This document shows positions 10,205 through 20,529 of a DNA stretch of 64,000 nt, piece by piece. The number at the start of each line of letters is the position of its first letter. Position 1 is the stretch's first letter. This stretch comes from Cylicocyclus nassatus (lineage: Eukaryota; Nematoda; Chromadorea; Rhabditida; Strongylidae): the NCBI GenBank assembly GCA_958299035.1, contig CATQJL010000001.1, positions 28,313,521 through 28,377,520 of the forward strand, in the 5' to 3' direction. Under the pieces are notes generated by a model that did no database searches, was not told the DNA's origin, and saw only the letters and a list, made by a program, of their open reading frames with translations. A program made the position numbers and the translations under genes.

Positions 10205-11196
10205 CTTCTAAGCACTTTTGTGATTTTTTTCCTGGCCCTCTGGTAGCACCAGGAAGTCAGCAGGTAGGTGACCAGTTTCTTCATACCATCTTTTAGGATA
10301 TTTCAAAAAGTCATATGGTAACAGCCTGTCTGGACCACTTATACCAATCCTTTAAATGAAGTTTTTAGATAACAATGTGTTTAGTAGAAGGTTGACAAAT
10401 CTTAAGTATTTGCTTAGATGCTCTATCGTTGTACAACTTCTGCGTTGTGTTCTGATAACAGAGTAGATAGAAAATTTCTTTCTTCACCTCTGCCGTGCTA
10501 GTCGGAATGGAAACTAGCTTTGCTAGTAAGTCCATCAGATTTTTGCGGTAAGTAATGGGAAAAGAGCCAGATCGCATATGCTTTCGCAACACGAGAAGGA
10601 AATAGTGCATATTTTTGGGCCTTTTCGAACTCTGGCTTCACCTCCTCTGGCATACTTCCTGTTAGCTGATTAGAAAGCTGCTCAACTTCTTCTTTAACAG
10701 CATCTGCGGAATAGCCGAAAAAAGGAGGTACTATGCTGCGCGTTGGTTTTTTTTTTCAATATCATAGGTCATATTGTCACAAGGCGGATAACTTTCAAAA
10801 GCATAAAGCACAGAGTTGAGTTCGCACTCCAGCCGGGATCTAAGTGCAGCAACTTGCTTGTGCTAACACCTTCCTTTTGTTCATACCCATGGTTGTGAAT
10901 TTAGCAGCCTTAAATTCTTCAGGAACCTGAAGATCAGCAATGGACTTCCTGGACAATCCCTCATTGAAACTAGACAATCTGCTTGGATTCCTTATGCAGG
11001 AAATCAGAGAGTTTCGCTCAACTGCCAACTCTGTATCAATGGCGACAACATTTTCGTCGGCGTAAGATTCTCCTTCTGCCTCGCTGTTGAACTGGAACAC
11101 ATGCGAGTCATCTGCGATTTTGTAAAATCTTCTGCCTGCCGTTTCCTCTTCAAACTGCCAACCTTTCCAAAACATTGAGGGATATTTTAATAACAT
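10205..11196 (-). pseudogene. Broken minus-strand coding region of unknown family
   Basis: I do not recognise this. Three stretches read like protein. At 11,196-10,840 there are 118 codons with acidic segments (FEEETAGRR, EAEGESYADENVVAIDTE) and KAAKFTTMGMNKRKV near the end. At 10,610-10,365 there are 81 codons (RKHMRSGSF, EVKKEIFYLLCY). Around 10,345-10,205, in another frame, are GPDRLLPYDFLKYPKRWYEE and LPADFLVLPEGQEK. Frames change and stops fall between them with no good splice pairs, so decay is likelier than a spliced gene. Their position inside a TIR element suggests a transposon protein or captured host sequence. Confidence 0.4.
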
Positions 11197-11574
11197 GTTA
11201 TTCTTCTGAATGTCTTAGAGTTTTTTATTCATTGAAACCAACCATTCTCTACAAATTAGGTAAGGTGAGTCTAGAGCGTTTTCACGAATGTGACCTTCTT
11301 CAGCACTAGGTTTACAGAGTATAGATTCCAGAAATGGGCGGATTTTTGTGTGAAGGTATGGAAATTCACCTATCTCCCATAGTTTTTTGAGTGTGTGCTA
11401 ATAATGATAGCATAACTGTCAATCAAAAGCGCATTTTTTACCAAAAAAAACATATACATATAACAACGATAAGCACGCTCAAATAGACGCGTTCGCTCAC
11501 GTTCCCGTTAGTGCTGATAACGATGTCAATCCACAGCACATTTTTTACTATTAACGTGCTCCACCTCGCTCTTA

Positions 11575-12278
11575 TTAAGTCGTCCAGAAAGTTTTTGCAC
11601 ATGATTTTCAAAATTCATAACTTCTGATTTTTCCAACCGATGTGACTACTTTCACTTTTATGTGAAAGGGTAAGTCATGCTCTTTATAATGACATCCCAG
11701 CTGCTTAGTAATGGTCATTTGTTGCACAGATAGAAGCTCAAAACAAAATCACTCAAAATTCAAATTTTTGTGTAGGGTCATAAAAAATCAGAAACTTGCA
11801 ACAAAATCGGAGCAGTCGGTATTGTAGGTTCTTTCACCAGCTCTTTCTAACAGTGCAAAGTTTGCTCCGATTGATCGTCTTTTTGAAAAGTTATAATTTC
11901 CGAGCAAGCAGTACAAAAAGGCGAATTTGATGTATTTTGGCATTTTTCAGGGAAATCATAACTTTTCATGGATACGCTCAATCGGCGCAAACTCTGCACT
12001 GTTAGAAAGAGTTGGCGAAAGAACCTACAGTACTGACTGCTCCGATTTTTGTTGCAAGTCTCCGATTTTTTATGACCCTACACAAAAATTAAAATTTTGA
12101 GTGATTTTGTTTTGAGCTTCTATCTGTGCAACAAATGACTAATACTAAGCAGCTGGGATGTCATTATAAAGAGCATGACTTACCCTTTCACATAAAAGTG
12201 AAAGCAGTCAAATCGGTTGAAAAAACCAGAAGTTATGAATTTTTGAAAATCGCGCGCAAAAACTTTCGGGACGACCTA
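11575..12278. mobile_element. Mariner-type foldback element
   Basis: The two halves are reverse complements over about 330 bp each: GTCGTCCAGAAAGTTTTTGC on the left and GCAAAAACTTTCGGGACGAC on the right. TA lies at both edges (11,573-11,574 and 12,279-12,280). The end resembles other TTAGGTCGTCC mariner-like TIRs. The centre is near 11,910. No transposase is present. Confidence 0.75.
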
Positions 12279-13025
12279 TACAATGTGTTGGCTTTTATAG
12301 TCACCGGAGCAAATGATTTTTAGAGCCGGGAAGCAAAGAATCTTCAACATGCTATATACCATTCGAAAGCTGAGATCATAAAGAATCGACGTAGACCGTC
12401 GACTTTCTTCTTGGTCTTCTGTGCCGCGAGATATGAGGGATTTTATGTGCTTCAAAAATTAACTGATTTTGTGTCCTCACTTTCTGCTCTCCAAATGAAT
12501 GCTACGAGAAAGTCGACGGTCTACGTTTGTTAATGAAGACTTGCTCTTTAACACAGATAGATAATCAGCAGTGATTAGGTCTTCACTTGGCAGCAATCTG
12601 CTGTTGAAAATGACCATGTTTTCAGATAAAATGCGGTGTATCTCTCGGTAGAGGGGGGCTAGAAAGAAGTCGACGGTCTAGGTCGAATCCCCTTTTCCTG
12701 AGCTTTCGAATGGTATATAGGTTGCTGGGCGAAAAAACTAATCAGTTTTCAAAAATGGGGTGGAGATATTTACTATTAGCTTGCTCCAACCCAGCTCCAC
12801 CAATGTATTGGCTTTTATCGGTTACCGGAGCAAATGATTTTTAACGCCGGGAATCAAAGAAGCCCTAACATGCTGTATACCATTCGAAAGCTGAGATCAT
12901 GGAGAATCGACGTGGACCGTCGACTTTTTTCTAGGTCTTCTGTGCCGCGAGATATGAGGGATTTTATGTGCTTCAAAAATTAACTGATTTTGTGCCCTCA
13001 CTTTCTGCTCTCCAAAATGCTACGA
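12279..13025. repeat. Direct duplication with AAGTCGACGGTCTAC boxes
   Basis: The segment starting TTGGCTTTTATAGTCACCGG near 12,289 recurs near 12,810 and runs for about 215 bp (GCTGAGATCAT, TGTGCCGCGAGATATGAGGG). The motif GTAGACCGTCGACTTTCTT appears in both orientations near 12,390, 12,510, 12,672 and 12,918. No coding frame is convincing. Confidence 0.6.
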
Positions 13026-13331
13026 GGATAAATAAATAATATAAATAAATATAAATACCGTTTCTTTAGTAAATTTATGAGTGTGCTTGTTGTTTAAGGT
13101 ACTTAGCCTGCAAAACCTTTTAATAACGATTTTTATCATATTCTCAGAGTACAATACCAATCTCAGCCCAGGTGAAGGGGGTCATCGGGAGTTTGGCCTC
13201 AAAGTGAAGGGGGTAAGATCCATCACTCCCCCTATCGCAACTATGGTCTGAACGCAGGCTTATCAGAATCAAGATCAAATCCTGTCAAGTTCATTGTTGT
13301 CTGCCATCCACCAAAAATCTACACAGAATGA

Positions 13332-14139
13332 TCTTATATATAAAGCTGAATGTCTGTTTGTCTGTATGTCTGTATGTACGTATGTTCCGAATAGAAAATT
13401 CCATTTCTGAACCGATCCGGACCAAACTTGGCACACATACACTTCGGGCCCCGGCGGGTGTCATAGGCTACTTTTCGTCATCGATCGGTATCGATTTTAT
13501 CGATTTTTATCGATTTTTTTGCTGAGTTCACCTACGGGGCTGGGAGTTGGCACAGGGGGGTAATCGAGCATGCTGATCATCCCCAAGGGGGTGATCAGCA
13601 TGCTCGATTACACCCCTGTGCCAAATTCCAGCCCCCTAGCTCAAATTTTCAAAAAATCGATAAAATCGATAAAAGTAATGGACGATCTTGAAAACTAATA
13701 TTGTATTCGTAATCTGCATGCTCGATTACCCCCTGTGCAAACTCCCAGCCCCGCAGGTCAAACTTTACAAAAAAATCGATAAAATCGATAAAAGTAATGG
13801 ACGATCCTGAAAACTAATATTGTGTTCGTAATCAGCATGCTCGATTACCCCCTGTGCAAAATCCCAGCCTCGCATGTCAAAATTTACAAAAAATCGATAA
13901 AATCAATAAAAGTAATCGATAATTCTGAAAACTAATATTGTATCGGAATCCCCATGCTCACTTCCCCCCCCCCTGTGCCAACTCCTAGCCCTGTAGGTGA
14001 ATTCTGCAAAAAAATCGATAAAAATCGGTAAAATCGACATCGATCGATAACGAAAAGTGGACTGTGACACCCGCCGGGGCCCGAAGTGTATGTGTGCCAA
14101 GTTTGGTCCGGATACGGCGGAGCCGGGTAAGCCAGCTAG
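13332..14139 (+). mobile_element. Non-autonomous Helitron, copy 2
   Basis: It starts A|TCTTATATATAAAGCTGAA and ends with the hairpin GGCGGAGCCGGG, then CTAG|T. It is longer than copy 1 because the AATCGAGCATG-type unit with TATCGAT stretches is repeated several times (13,560-13,990). The right part mirrors the left in inverted orientation, as in copy 1. No helicase is present. Confidence 0.87.
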
Positions 14140-14179
14140 TAACAGATAATCGGTAGATGAAAAAAAATTGAAATTGTTT

Positions 14180-14271
14180 TTATGATGAAGGCGAAATAGT
14201 TAGGCGTTTAGAATTTGAAAACAGGCGTTTAGAATTTGTTATCTCACGCTAATGGAAGTCTAGATTGTGGG
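14180..14271 (+). pseudogene. Displaced copy of exon 2-intron-exon 3 of the 6.3-kb gene
   Basis: TATGATGAAGGCGAAAT, AAAACAGGCGTTTAGAAT, TTTGTTATCTCA and GGAAGTCTAGATTGTGGGCG match 6,420-6,512, including the whole 66-bp intron and its acceptor. Here the GGCGTTTAGAATT segment is duplicated. Retention of the intron means DNA-level copying, not retroposition. It ends abruptly at the Penelope-like sequence that follows. Confidence 0.75.
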
Positions 14272-14390
14272 CGCATTAAGGAACACCTTGATGGTAAAGA
14301 GAACATTAGGCACTCACAGAGTGCAGAAACATGAAGGGAACGATTTCAAAGTCAAAGTACTAATCTTGGCGCATGAACAAAAAATTTCTT
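14272..14390 (+). repeat. Second, upstream copy of the Penelope-like 3' region
   Basis: AAGGAACACCT..ATGGTAAAGAGAA and the TGCAGAAACATGAAGGGAAC to GGCGCATGAACAAAAA stretch duplicate 16,371-16,470, which is C-terminal endonuclease sequence. A partial copy of the element's 3' part ahead of the RT is the arrangement known for Penelope-like elements (pseudo-LTR). It could also be an independent truncated insertion. Confidence 0.6.
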
Positions 14391-14429
14391 TGAAATTTAT
14401 CCTCCAACTCATTTGCTGAGTTTCAAAAA

Positions 14430-16576
14430 CAATACCGCAAATTGAGCAAGAATGGCAAAGAGCGGCGAAGGAGCTAATTTACCATCCGAAATCATTAGGC
14501 GCCTCAAGACCGACTTATCAACCTGCCCAGTGCTGTATTTACTTTGATGACCCGCAACCTTCAGGTGAGACCGATAATCATTTGCGTGGGAGGTCCCACA
14601 GATTTAGTAGGATGGTTCCTGAACACGATACTAACACAATTGCTTCAGTTCATTCCTTCTCATCTGACAAACACCCAAATGTTCCTAGACCGTTTACGGA
14701 AACTACGCATTGACAGCAATTATGCCATGGAGTTATTCGACGAACGCCCTTTATACAAATGTATCCATTGACTCGGCAATGCAAGCAGTTCTTGAGCTAC
14801 TGTCAGAACACGAGCAAAACGTCAAGTTTTACGGATTAAACATCGCTCAAATATCAGTGTTGCTGAAAGCTTGTCTAAATTGTAATGTTTTCAAATGGTC
14901 AGGAGAGTTCTTCTCGCAAATTAGAGGATTAGTTATGGGCCAACGTTTGGCTCCTCCAGTTGCGATTGTTTTCATGGCCAAGATTGAAAAACCCATGCTA
15001 AAATTGCAATCCCTGCTTTATTGCCGATATATCGACGATTGCTTCATCGTTTGCGTTAACCAAGAAGAAATTGATGAATGCTTCACGCTGTTGAATCGAC
15101 AATCACTCAGATAATCGCGGGGGGCAGGCGGTCCGCAAACTCGCGTTTTCTTGCATGCGTTCAGCAGAATTTTGGGGCGTGGCCAAACGGGTGAAGGACA
15201 TTAGGTCGCCGAAAGAGGGCGGTCCCCGCGATCATCTGCGACAAATACGCACCCTTGTAAATACGCGGACATGCGTTCCTGCAGGGAATCCGCGCAGGAT
15301 TCTTTCAAATTCGGGGACCTAATGTCCTCCACCCTGGCCAAACCTTCAGCGGGCGGTACCTCGTTTAGCAGTTTCGGGCGTACGCCGAGCAAATGTGAGA
15401 CTCTATGCTGCAGAGGTGTCATCGATTTTTCGATTACTCAAGTTTGAGGTACTTTCTCCTAGCGGAAAGTACCTGAGAGCTGTGCTGTCTTCCACAAAGG
15501 ACCGCGCGGCCCTCGATAATTTTGCATATTCTCGCAGAAAGTCCGCGAGAATGCGGCCAATGAGCCGCAACTAATCTATAGGAATCCGCGGTAGTTCTCC
15601 GAGCATTCGTCTGAAAATTGGCCAACATTCCTCCGAATTTCTGCAAGCGGGTCGCAATCGGCGAACAATTTTTCCGGTGCCCGCTTGCTCAAAATTTGCA
15701 TGGCCGCCTGCCCCCCACGATTATCTGAGCAGAACACATAAAGCTTAGTCGGGAACCAACTCATGGGTGGCTGCCGTTTCTGAACGTCCAAGTCAACATC
15801 GCCACGGCATTTACACAACGAAATGGTTTAGAAAGCCAAGCATAAAAATATTCTCATCCATTTCCATTCGGCCCATCCGCAACATATGAAGTACGCTGTC
15901 ATAAAACATATGTTCGACGCAGCCTCGAAAGTTTGCACTGATCCTGAGAAAAGAAGAGAATCGTTAAAACATCGCGCACAAAATAGCGACTTCTAATGGC
16001 TATAACAACAGCATGCCGCATCGCAACCTCTATCGCAAAACACACGAAAAGTTGACTTCGGCTGATAAAGAAAAGATTCCTTTTGTTAAGCCGTTTACTA
16101 ACGATGAAGTGAGTAAAGCAATACGGCAATGTTTGAGGAACACGGACCTGAGCAATGATTTTGGTTGTGATTGTGGACATCCCTCCACATAACTCAAACT
16201 TATGCTGGTTCGAAACCGCATATACGATAGACTGTACCACTTCGAACTGTGTAATTTGCCCGATCAAAGATGGAAGCTGCATGAGCTCTAGAGTAATCTA
16301 TCTCATCACGTGTGTGGAATGCGGTGGTGATTACATAGGTGAAACTGCTCGGCCATCGCGTTAAGGAACACCTCATGGTAAAGAGAAGTTACGACTTTCA
16401 ACGCCATTAGGTGCAGAAACATGAAGGGAACGATCTTGAAGTCAAAGTACTAATCTTGGCGCATGAACAAAAACATCAGCTCGCAAGACTCTGGAAGCTT
16501 ATTACATTCACGCCCGAAATCCACGAATGAATCGTAAAGAAGAATGTCTCGCTATCACTCGTGAGCTGCTACCATA
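14430..16576 (+). pseudogene. Penelope-like retroelement, RT plus GIY-YIG endonuclease, decayed
   Basis: The RT part begins with VRPIIICVGGPT (about 14,570) and NTQMFLDRL. After a frameshift near 14,740 it reads LYTNVSIDSAM, then GLVMGQRLAPPVA (about 14,930-14,970) and the catalytic YIDD at 15,028-15,039 within RYIDDCFIVC. A TIR element (15,106-15,730) splits the frame after FTLLNRQS. The reading resumes with HIKLSREPTHGWLPFLNV, then HFHSAHPQHMKYA. A CxxC region leads to VIYLITCVECGGDYIGET (16,293-16,346), the GIY-YIG nuclease core, ending with ARKTLEAYYIHARNPRMN. Domain order and motifs identify a Penelope-like element, which reverse-transcribes its RNA at a nicked target. Several frameshifts and stops make it dead. 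The motif set resembles copies I associate with hookworm-like nematodes. Confidence 0.85.
15106..15730. mobile_element. TIR element a, CTCAGATAATCG family, inside the Penelope-like RT
   Basis: The ends CTCAGATAATCGCGGGGGGC and (right) GCCCCCCACGATTATCTGAG are inverted repeats continuing into GGCAGGCGG. It is non-coding despite several open frames of 70-80 codons on the minus strand. Relatives are at 52,362-52,914 and 53,733-57,694. The retroelement reading frame resumes in the expected place on the other side, which dates this insertion after the Penelope-like one. Confidence 0.8.
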
Positions 16577-16979
16577 GACAAATTTTCTAGAATGTCACTC
16601 ACTGTACATTTACGTTCATACTAGACGGCGGTATTCCTACTGCAGAAGTTTGACAGAAGAGGGTGACTATCGCTTGAGAAAAGATAGATACCTACACTCT
16701 TTGACTTTTGAATTTGCTTGCAGTTTGAAAAGCTTTGTTTTGAGTAGTCTGGGAATTGCATATCGTCCCATTCAGGCTCTGACGACAGCGAGGTGACCGA
16801 AACGTAAGCCAATAAAAGTCTATAACAATCTCGGTTCTGGCTGAATAACACAAAACAATCTAGATGTTTTGACCGGTTTGGTATCCATAGAAGTAATACA
16901 GTTATAGCTGGCGATTTCAAGCTGCATAGCCTTTTATCAAATATCTCATCACAATAGAACAAGTTACTTCCGTACTTGT
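16577..16979. other. Unassigned 3' flank of the Penelope-like element
   Basis: Possibly its 3' untranslated end. The frame open over 16,621-17,016 on the minus strand lacks any recognisable domain. Confidence 0.3.
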
Positions 16980-17890
16980 TTACATCATAGACAAAAGCAG
17001 AATCTATAGAATGCACTAAAAAAAGTTTGAAGAAAAAACAAGAGTTCTTCTAAAGCACAGTCTTTGTTAGATTCGTTCAAGTCAAAAAATGAGGTTGCGA
17101 CGTTGTCAGCGTGGGAATAGAGATCAAAAGCTATTAGGTTGGCACATAAGTATTGCATTTTTTTCATATGACTTTTGTTTTTTTCTGACGTAGCGCATTT
17201 ATTTTCTGGCAGTATAATAAATATGATGTAAACTGCAAATGCAGATATTTTTGTCGAATTTTGCCACCTTATGTAACGGTTACGGTAGGTTCTCGGTATA
17301 ATGGGAAAATCTTCAAATTGCATCAGATTTTGCTGAAACTCGGTCTATGGGGACTATTTGACATGCTGATCACAGAAATGAGACTCGTTTCGCTTGAAAA
17401 GGCCTTTTTTCGAAAGGTGAAGAAACGAAAATTGCTTTCCAAAATTTTTGCGACCCCTGGCCCTATTTTCCTAAAATTTTGGGGTCAGGGGCCGCAAAAA
17501 TTTTGGAAAGCATCCCAGATTAATTTTCGGAGCGCGTGGCTAACGCCAGGTACCTTTGTCCGAAAAATCCCCCCCCCCTCGAGCAGAAATCCTGGATACG
17601 CCACTGGATGCCAGTGAATGGAGAATGCTACATTGTATAGGAAGAAAGTTATGGGAAAAGTTGCAAAACTTATGTGTCAGTCTAATACAGTAAATATACA
17701 GTTCGCTGGTTCAAAACAACGAACGAAAAGTTATCAGTGCCAAATGCTCCCGCCCTGCGTTTGGGGTAGAGAGGTAGCGCGCAACGCGCGGAGATGCAGA
17801 CGAGCACAGGAGAGGGAGAGCCGGCGGACATTTGGCTGTGGTCACAATTCTCCGCGGGTTCTTAGCGAAACCCCGCAGTCGCAAGCGGCG
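16980..17890. repeat. Repeat family R17/R47, split by a mariner MITE
   Basis: The parts 16,980-17,133 and 17,686-17,890 together align with the continuous copy at 46,790-47,150. Shared landmarks are ATCTATAGAATGCA, AATAGAGATCAA, GTTTGGGGTA, GCGCGCGGAGA.GCAGACGAG, GCATTTGGCT and the CTCCGC.GGGT end. GC-rich palindromic stretches occupy the right part. Confidence 0.65.
17134..17685. mobile_element. Mariner-type MITE, 552 bp
   Basis: The left end TTAGGTTGGCACATAAGTAT and right end AAACTTATGTGTCAGTCTAA are inverted repeats with TA on both sides. The unsplit repeat copy at 46,790-47,150 shows the target before insertion. It contains a hairpin at 17,436-17,514 (TTCCAAAATTTTTGCG and its inverse). 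No transposase is seen. Confidence 0.75.
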
Positions 17891-18960
17891 AAAGTCATTC
17901 CTTAACTAGATAAGCTAGCATTTTGTGCGCGATCCTCTGCATAAGATTACAGAGTTAATTTCTTGTTTTCAATGAATTTTAACAACTTTCTTGAACTTTT
18001 GCAACTCATTCCTGATTTAGATAGATATTGATTTAGGAAGTTGTCTCTATTTGTGAGGAAAAATCACACAAAACTTTGTTTTTAGCACAGAGAATGTTAC
18101 GAAATGCATTTTTTGGTTTTTCTGGGTTGTTTACAAGGTACCAATCATACTTGCTGCATTCACATTTTTTTAATTCTGGTTTAGTTACAATCGCTATGCT
18201 CTTTCGCGCAGTACCAACGGTTTCTTGAGTTCCTTTTGAAAAGTTTCAAAACTCTCAAATAGGGGGTGCTCATATGATCATGAACCGCGCTTTATTTAAT
18301 GGAATCAACCAAATGAACCCCAAAAAAAGCACAAGAGCAGCTTCCATTACTATGGGCACAGGCAGCTCTACACAATACAGCAATGTGTAATTATAAACAT
18401 GAGGTGATAATATGGCTTTATTATCTGACGTTGAAAGCTATTTTCAAATACCGCTAGTTTTAGCCATGACAACGTTCAGATGCCGCAGCTCGAAAGGAGG
18501 CAGGAATGCCTCAATATTTTTGCAAAGCTAAAAAAAGCGCCGCAGACTTTTAACTTCGGTAACTAATCACTGTCAGGCATGGGCGCGGAACAAAATAAGC
18601 TGGGACTCATTTAAATGTTTGAAAGGACGAAGCGAATTTTCAAGAGTGCTGCGATGAAGCATCCTTGCCTTTTCTCCCCGTTAGCATCTAACATTGGTCC
18701 AAGCTCTGAGAAACTTTCTCGTAGGAAGCGGAAGCGATTATCCAACCTATCAGTGATGCCTGACATTCCTTCCTAACTTATTCGAAAATATTTGGCTGGA
18801 AAGACTTTTTTCTACCGTGTGGTACAACTCACCACAAATCTTGTCCAAAATATCGGTGTTCTCAAGTGGTGACTGTTCCCAGTGAATGGCTTCATTTTCA
18901 AATGACTTCGCAGGCTACGTGGACGGAGGAATTGTAGTAGATTTTTCTATATGTAGCAGA

Positions 18961-18961
<1 letters not shown>
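17891..18961. other. Unassigned region
   Basis: AT-rich with scattered stops. I found no exon with paired splice signals and no repeat end. Confidence 0.3.

Positions 18962-19000
<39 letters not shown>
18962..19000. repeat. (TATG)n microsatellite
   Basis: About nine consecutive TATG units immediately precede the MITE copy at 19,009. Confidence 0.9.
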
Positions 19001-19001
<1 letters not shown>

Positions 19002-19008
19002 GGTTATT

Positions 19009-19151
19009 GCAGAACGAAGGCGCAGAAGCTGTATTAGTTGAGCGGGCGCGAACGAGGCGCACGCGTATCCTCACTGGCATCCTGCGTTCCTGCGCTCTGC
19101 GGGTAATAAAACTGCGTTCGCAGCCAAAGATGTTGCGCCTTCGTCGTGCAC
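19009..19151. mobile_element. GC-rich MITE, inverted copy of 1,290-1,433
   Basis: It begins AGAACGAAGGCGCAGAA and ends TTGCGCCTTCGTCGTGCA. Its reverse complement matches the first copy through CCCGCAGAGCGCAGG. Confidence 0.65.
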
Positions 19152-19159
19152 CAGCCTAT

Positions 19160-19370
19160 ATGTGTTTCTGTATGTAGGTTGGAATAAAAGATTCATTACT
19201 GATGCGATCCGGACAAACATTGCGCACCTAAACTTTGAAGCAAGGTGTCATAGGCTCCCTTATATTATAGATTGATAAAGATGTCGATTTTTATCGTTTT
19301 TTTTGCGGTTAAAGTTACGGGGTTCGGAGTGGCGCGGGCATAAGTCAGCATGCTGATCACGGAAACATAG
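19160..19370 (+). mobile_element. Diverged Helitron fragment
   Basis: GATGCGATCCGGACAAACAT, AAGGTGTCATAGGCT, GTCGATTTTTATCG, ACGGGGTTCGGAGT and CAGCATGCTGATCAC follow the same order as in the 5' half of Helitron copies 1-3. Neither terminus is preserved. Confidence 0.55.
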
Positions 19371-20281
19371 AGGCAAGATGCTGTCATATAGAGTTGGGAC
19401 CGGCACGAGGAAATGTCGTATGGAGACAAGATGTTCTTCCGACGAAGTCCGTGCCCACAGCATGGTGCTACTGTGGTGACGGCTAAAATAAGAATGCGCA
19501 AGGTGTTCGCTTTGCTTTTGCGGGGTCCTTATACGCAACGTCCACGCAGAATCTCGACTTCTATTGCTTTGCTTATTTAGAACTTTTCACGGCGCTGAAT
19601 CCAAATAATCCAAGTATGGCATTCAAAATGCGTGATCATTCAAAAACCCCATTTCTGAGACAATCTTGTGAGAAGCTTGAACGAGTGCTCTTACTGCAGT
19701 CCTTGTCGAAAGCAAGCATTGGCAGGTGGACACCATGTGTTCCATTGTGTTTAACACGTGACACTTGAAAGCTGAGGAGAACTTCGTTCAAGGAGGCAAC
19801 CGTGCGGGGGAGTGGGAGTGGTCCTCGAGGCTCGGCACTTGTGCGCCGATTTTCTCCTTGTACAAGGCGGTGTTCAAAAGTCGGATTTGTGCAATAGTTC
19901 TAAATTGAACTTCTAGTACTCAAATATGGTAGTATCCGAAAATGTCCAAATTTGCCCGGATGCTGCGTTTAAAAGACGGAATCTTGAGAACATGCGAATT
20001 TGACTTGTGAGACCATAGTCGAAAAGGCCTATAATGCGCAGGTACACACAGGCGAACTAATTCACAAGAAAAAAGACGGCTAGTATATCTGCACGCAGCA
20101 TTCAAGCTCCTCAGTTTCTAATTACAGCTGTCGTTGTCATGGTTTTTGCACAATGGAATATTTATACATGTAATTTTTTTTCTTATAAGAGTACAGATGA
20201 CTAATTGTTTACCAAAGCTCCTCTAACTACTAATAATTTGTTTACAAAAGCCTCTCGAACGAATCGTGTAAACACACAAGA
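19371..20281. other. Unassigned region
   Basis: Open frames on the minus strand near 19,260-19,540 overlap the Helitron fragment and look fortuitous. No other feature is supported. Confidence 0.3.
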
Positions 20282-20287
20282 TTTATT
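20282..20287 (-). terminator. AATAAA poly(A) signal
   Basis: On the minus strand AATAAA lies about 90 nt beyond the TAG of the exon at 20,377-20,529, a normal 3' UTR distance. Confidence 0.5.
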
Positions 20288-20376
20288 AATTAAACTGACA
20301 ATGTCAAGAACCTTATGTTTGTAAAAGAATATTTGTCGCAAATGTTATGTAATTATCGTGAGACATAGCAATTATA

Positions 20377-20529
20377 CTATACAGACGCACGTCCAGTTGT
20401 CATCGTCGCTGTCAGGTCATATCCGCTGGCACTCGTTGTTGCCGTCACTGTTGCAGTTGATGCTGCTGTTATCATCTCATGAGTTTCACCTGGTTCCGTG
20501 GAAGCACTGGTAGACGACTCTGCCTCATG
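20377..20529 (-). CDS. Terminal exon, Ser/Thr-rich C terminus, unknown product
   Basis: The exon opens after the acceptor GTGGATTTCAG in phase 0 and reads 50 codons to TAG. Composition is Ser/Thr/Ala-rich (ESSTSASTEPGETHEM, then STATVTATTSASGYD), a low-complexity tail that could be O-glycosylated or disordered. The acceptor, a clean stop and a downstream AATAAA agree. I could not find the upstream exon; candidate frames at 20,790-21,024 are not convincing. The product is unknown. Confidence 0.45.
   Translation of the reverse strand, partial: HEAESSTSASTEPGETHEMITAASTATVTATTSASGYDLTATMTTGRASV

Larger units (their letters stand above)
9631..13261. mobile_element. 3.6-kb TIR element with paired GTGAAGGGGGT boxes
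   Basis: The left end AGGCTGCGTTCAGAC and right end GTCTGAACGCAGGCT are inverted repeats. Just inside each end the relation continues (GCGATAGAGGGAG against CTCCCCCTATCGCA). Two GTGAAGGGGGT boxes lie near each end (9,762-9,811 and 13,168-13,214). The left end is interrupted by a 100-bp MITE. The interior holds a broken minus-strand coding region (10,205-11,196), a mariner-type foldback (11,575-12,278) and a direct duplication (12,279-13,025). It may be a once autonomous DNA transposon of an unassigned superfamily. The unity of the whole is inferred from matching ends. Confidence 0.5.

Noticed and set aside
18962..19000. Tandem TATG units as a possible CRISPR-like array
   Set aside because: A simple tetranucleotide repeat with no spacers, in a eukaryotic context.
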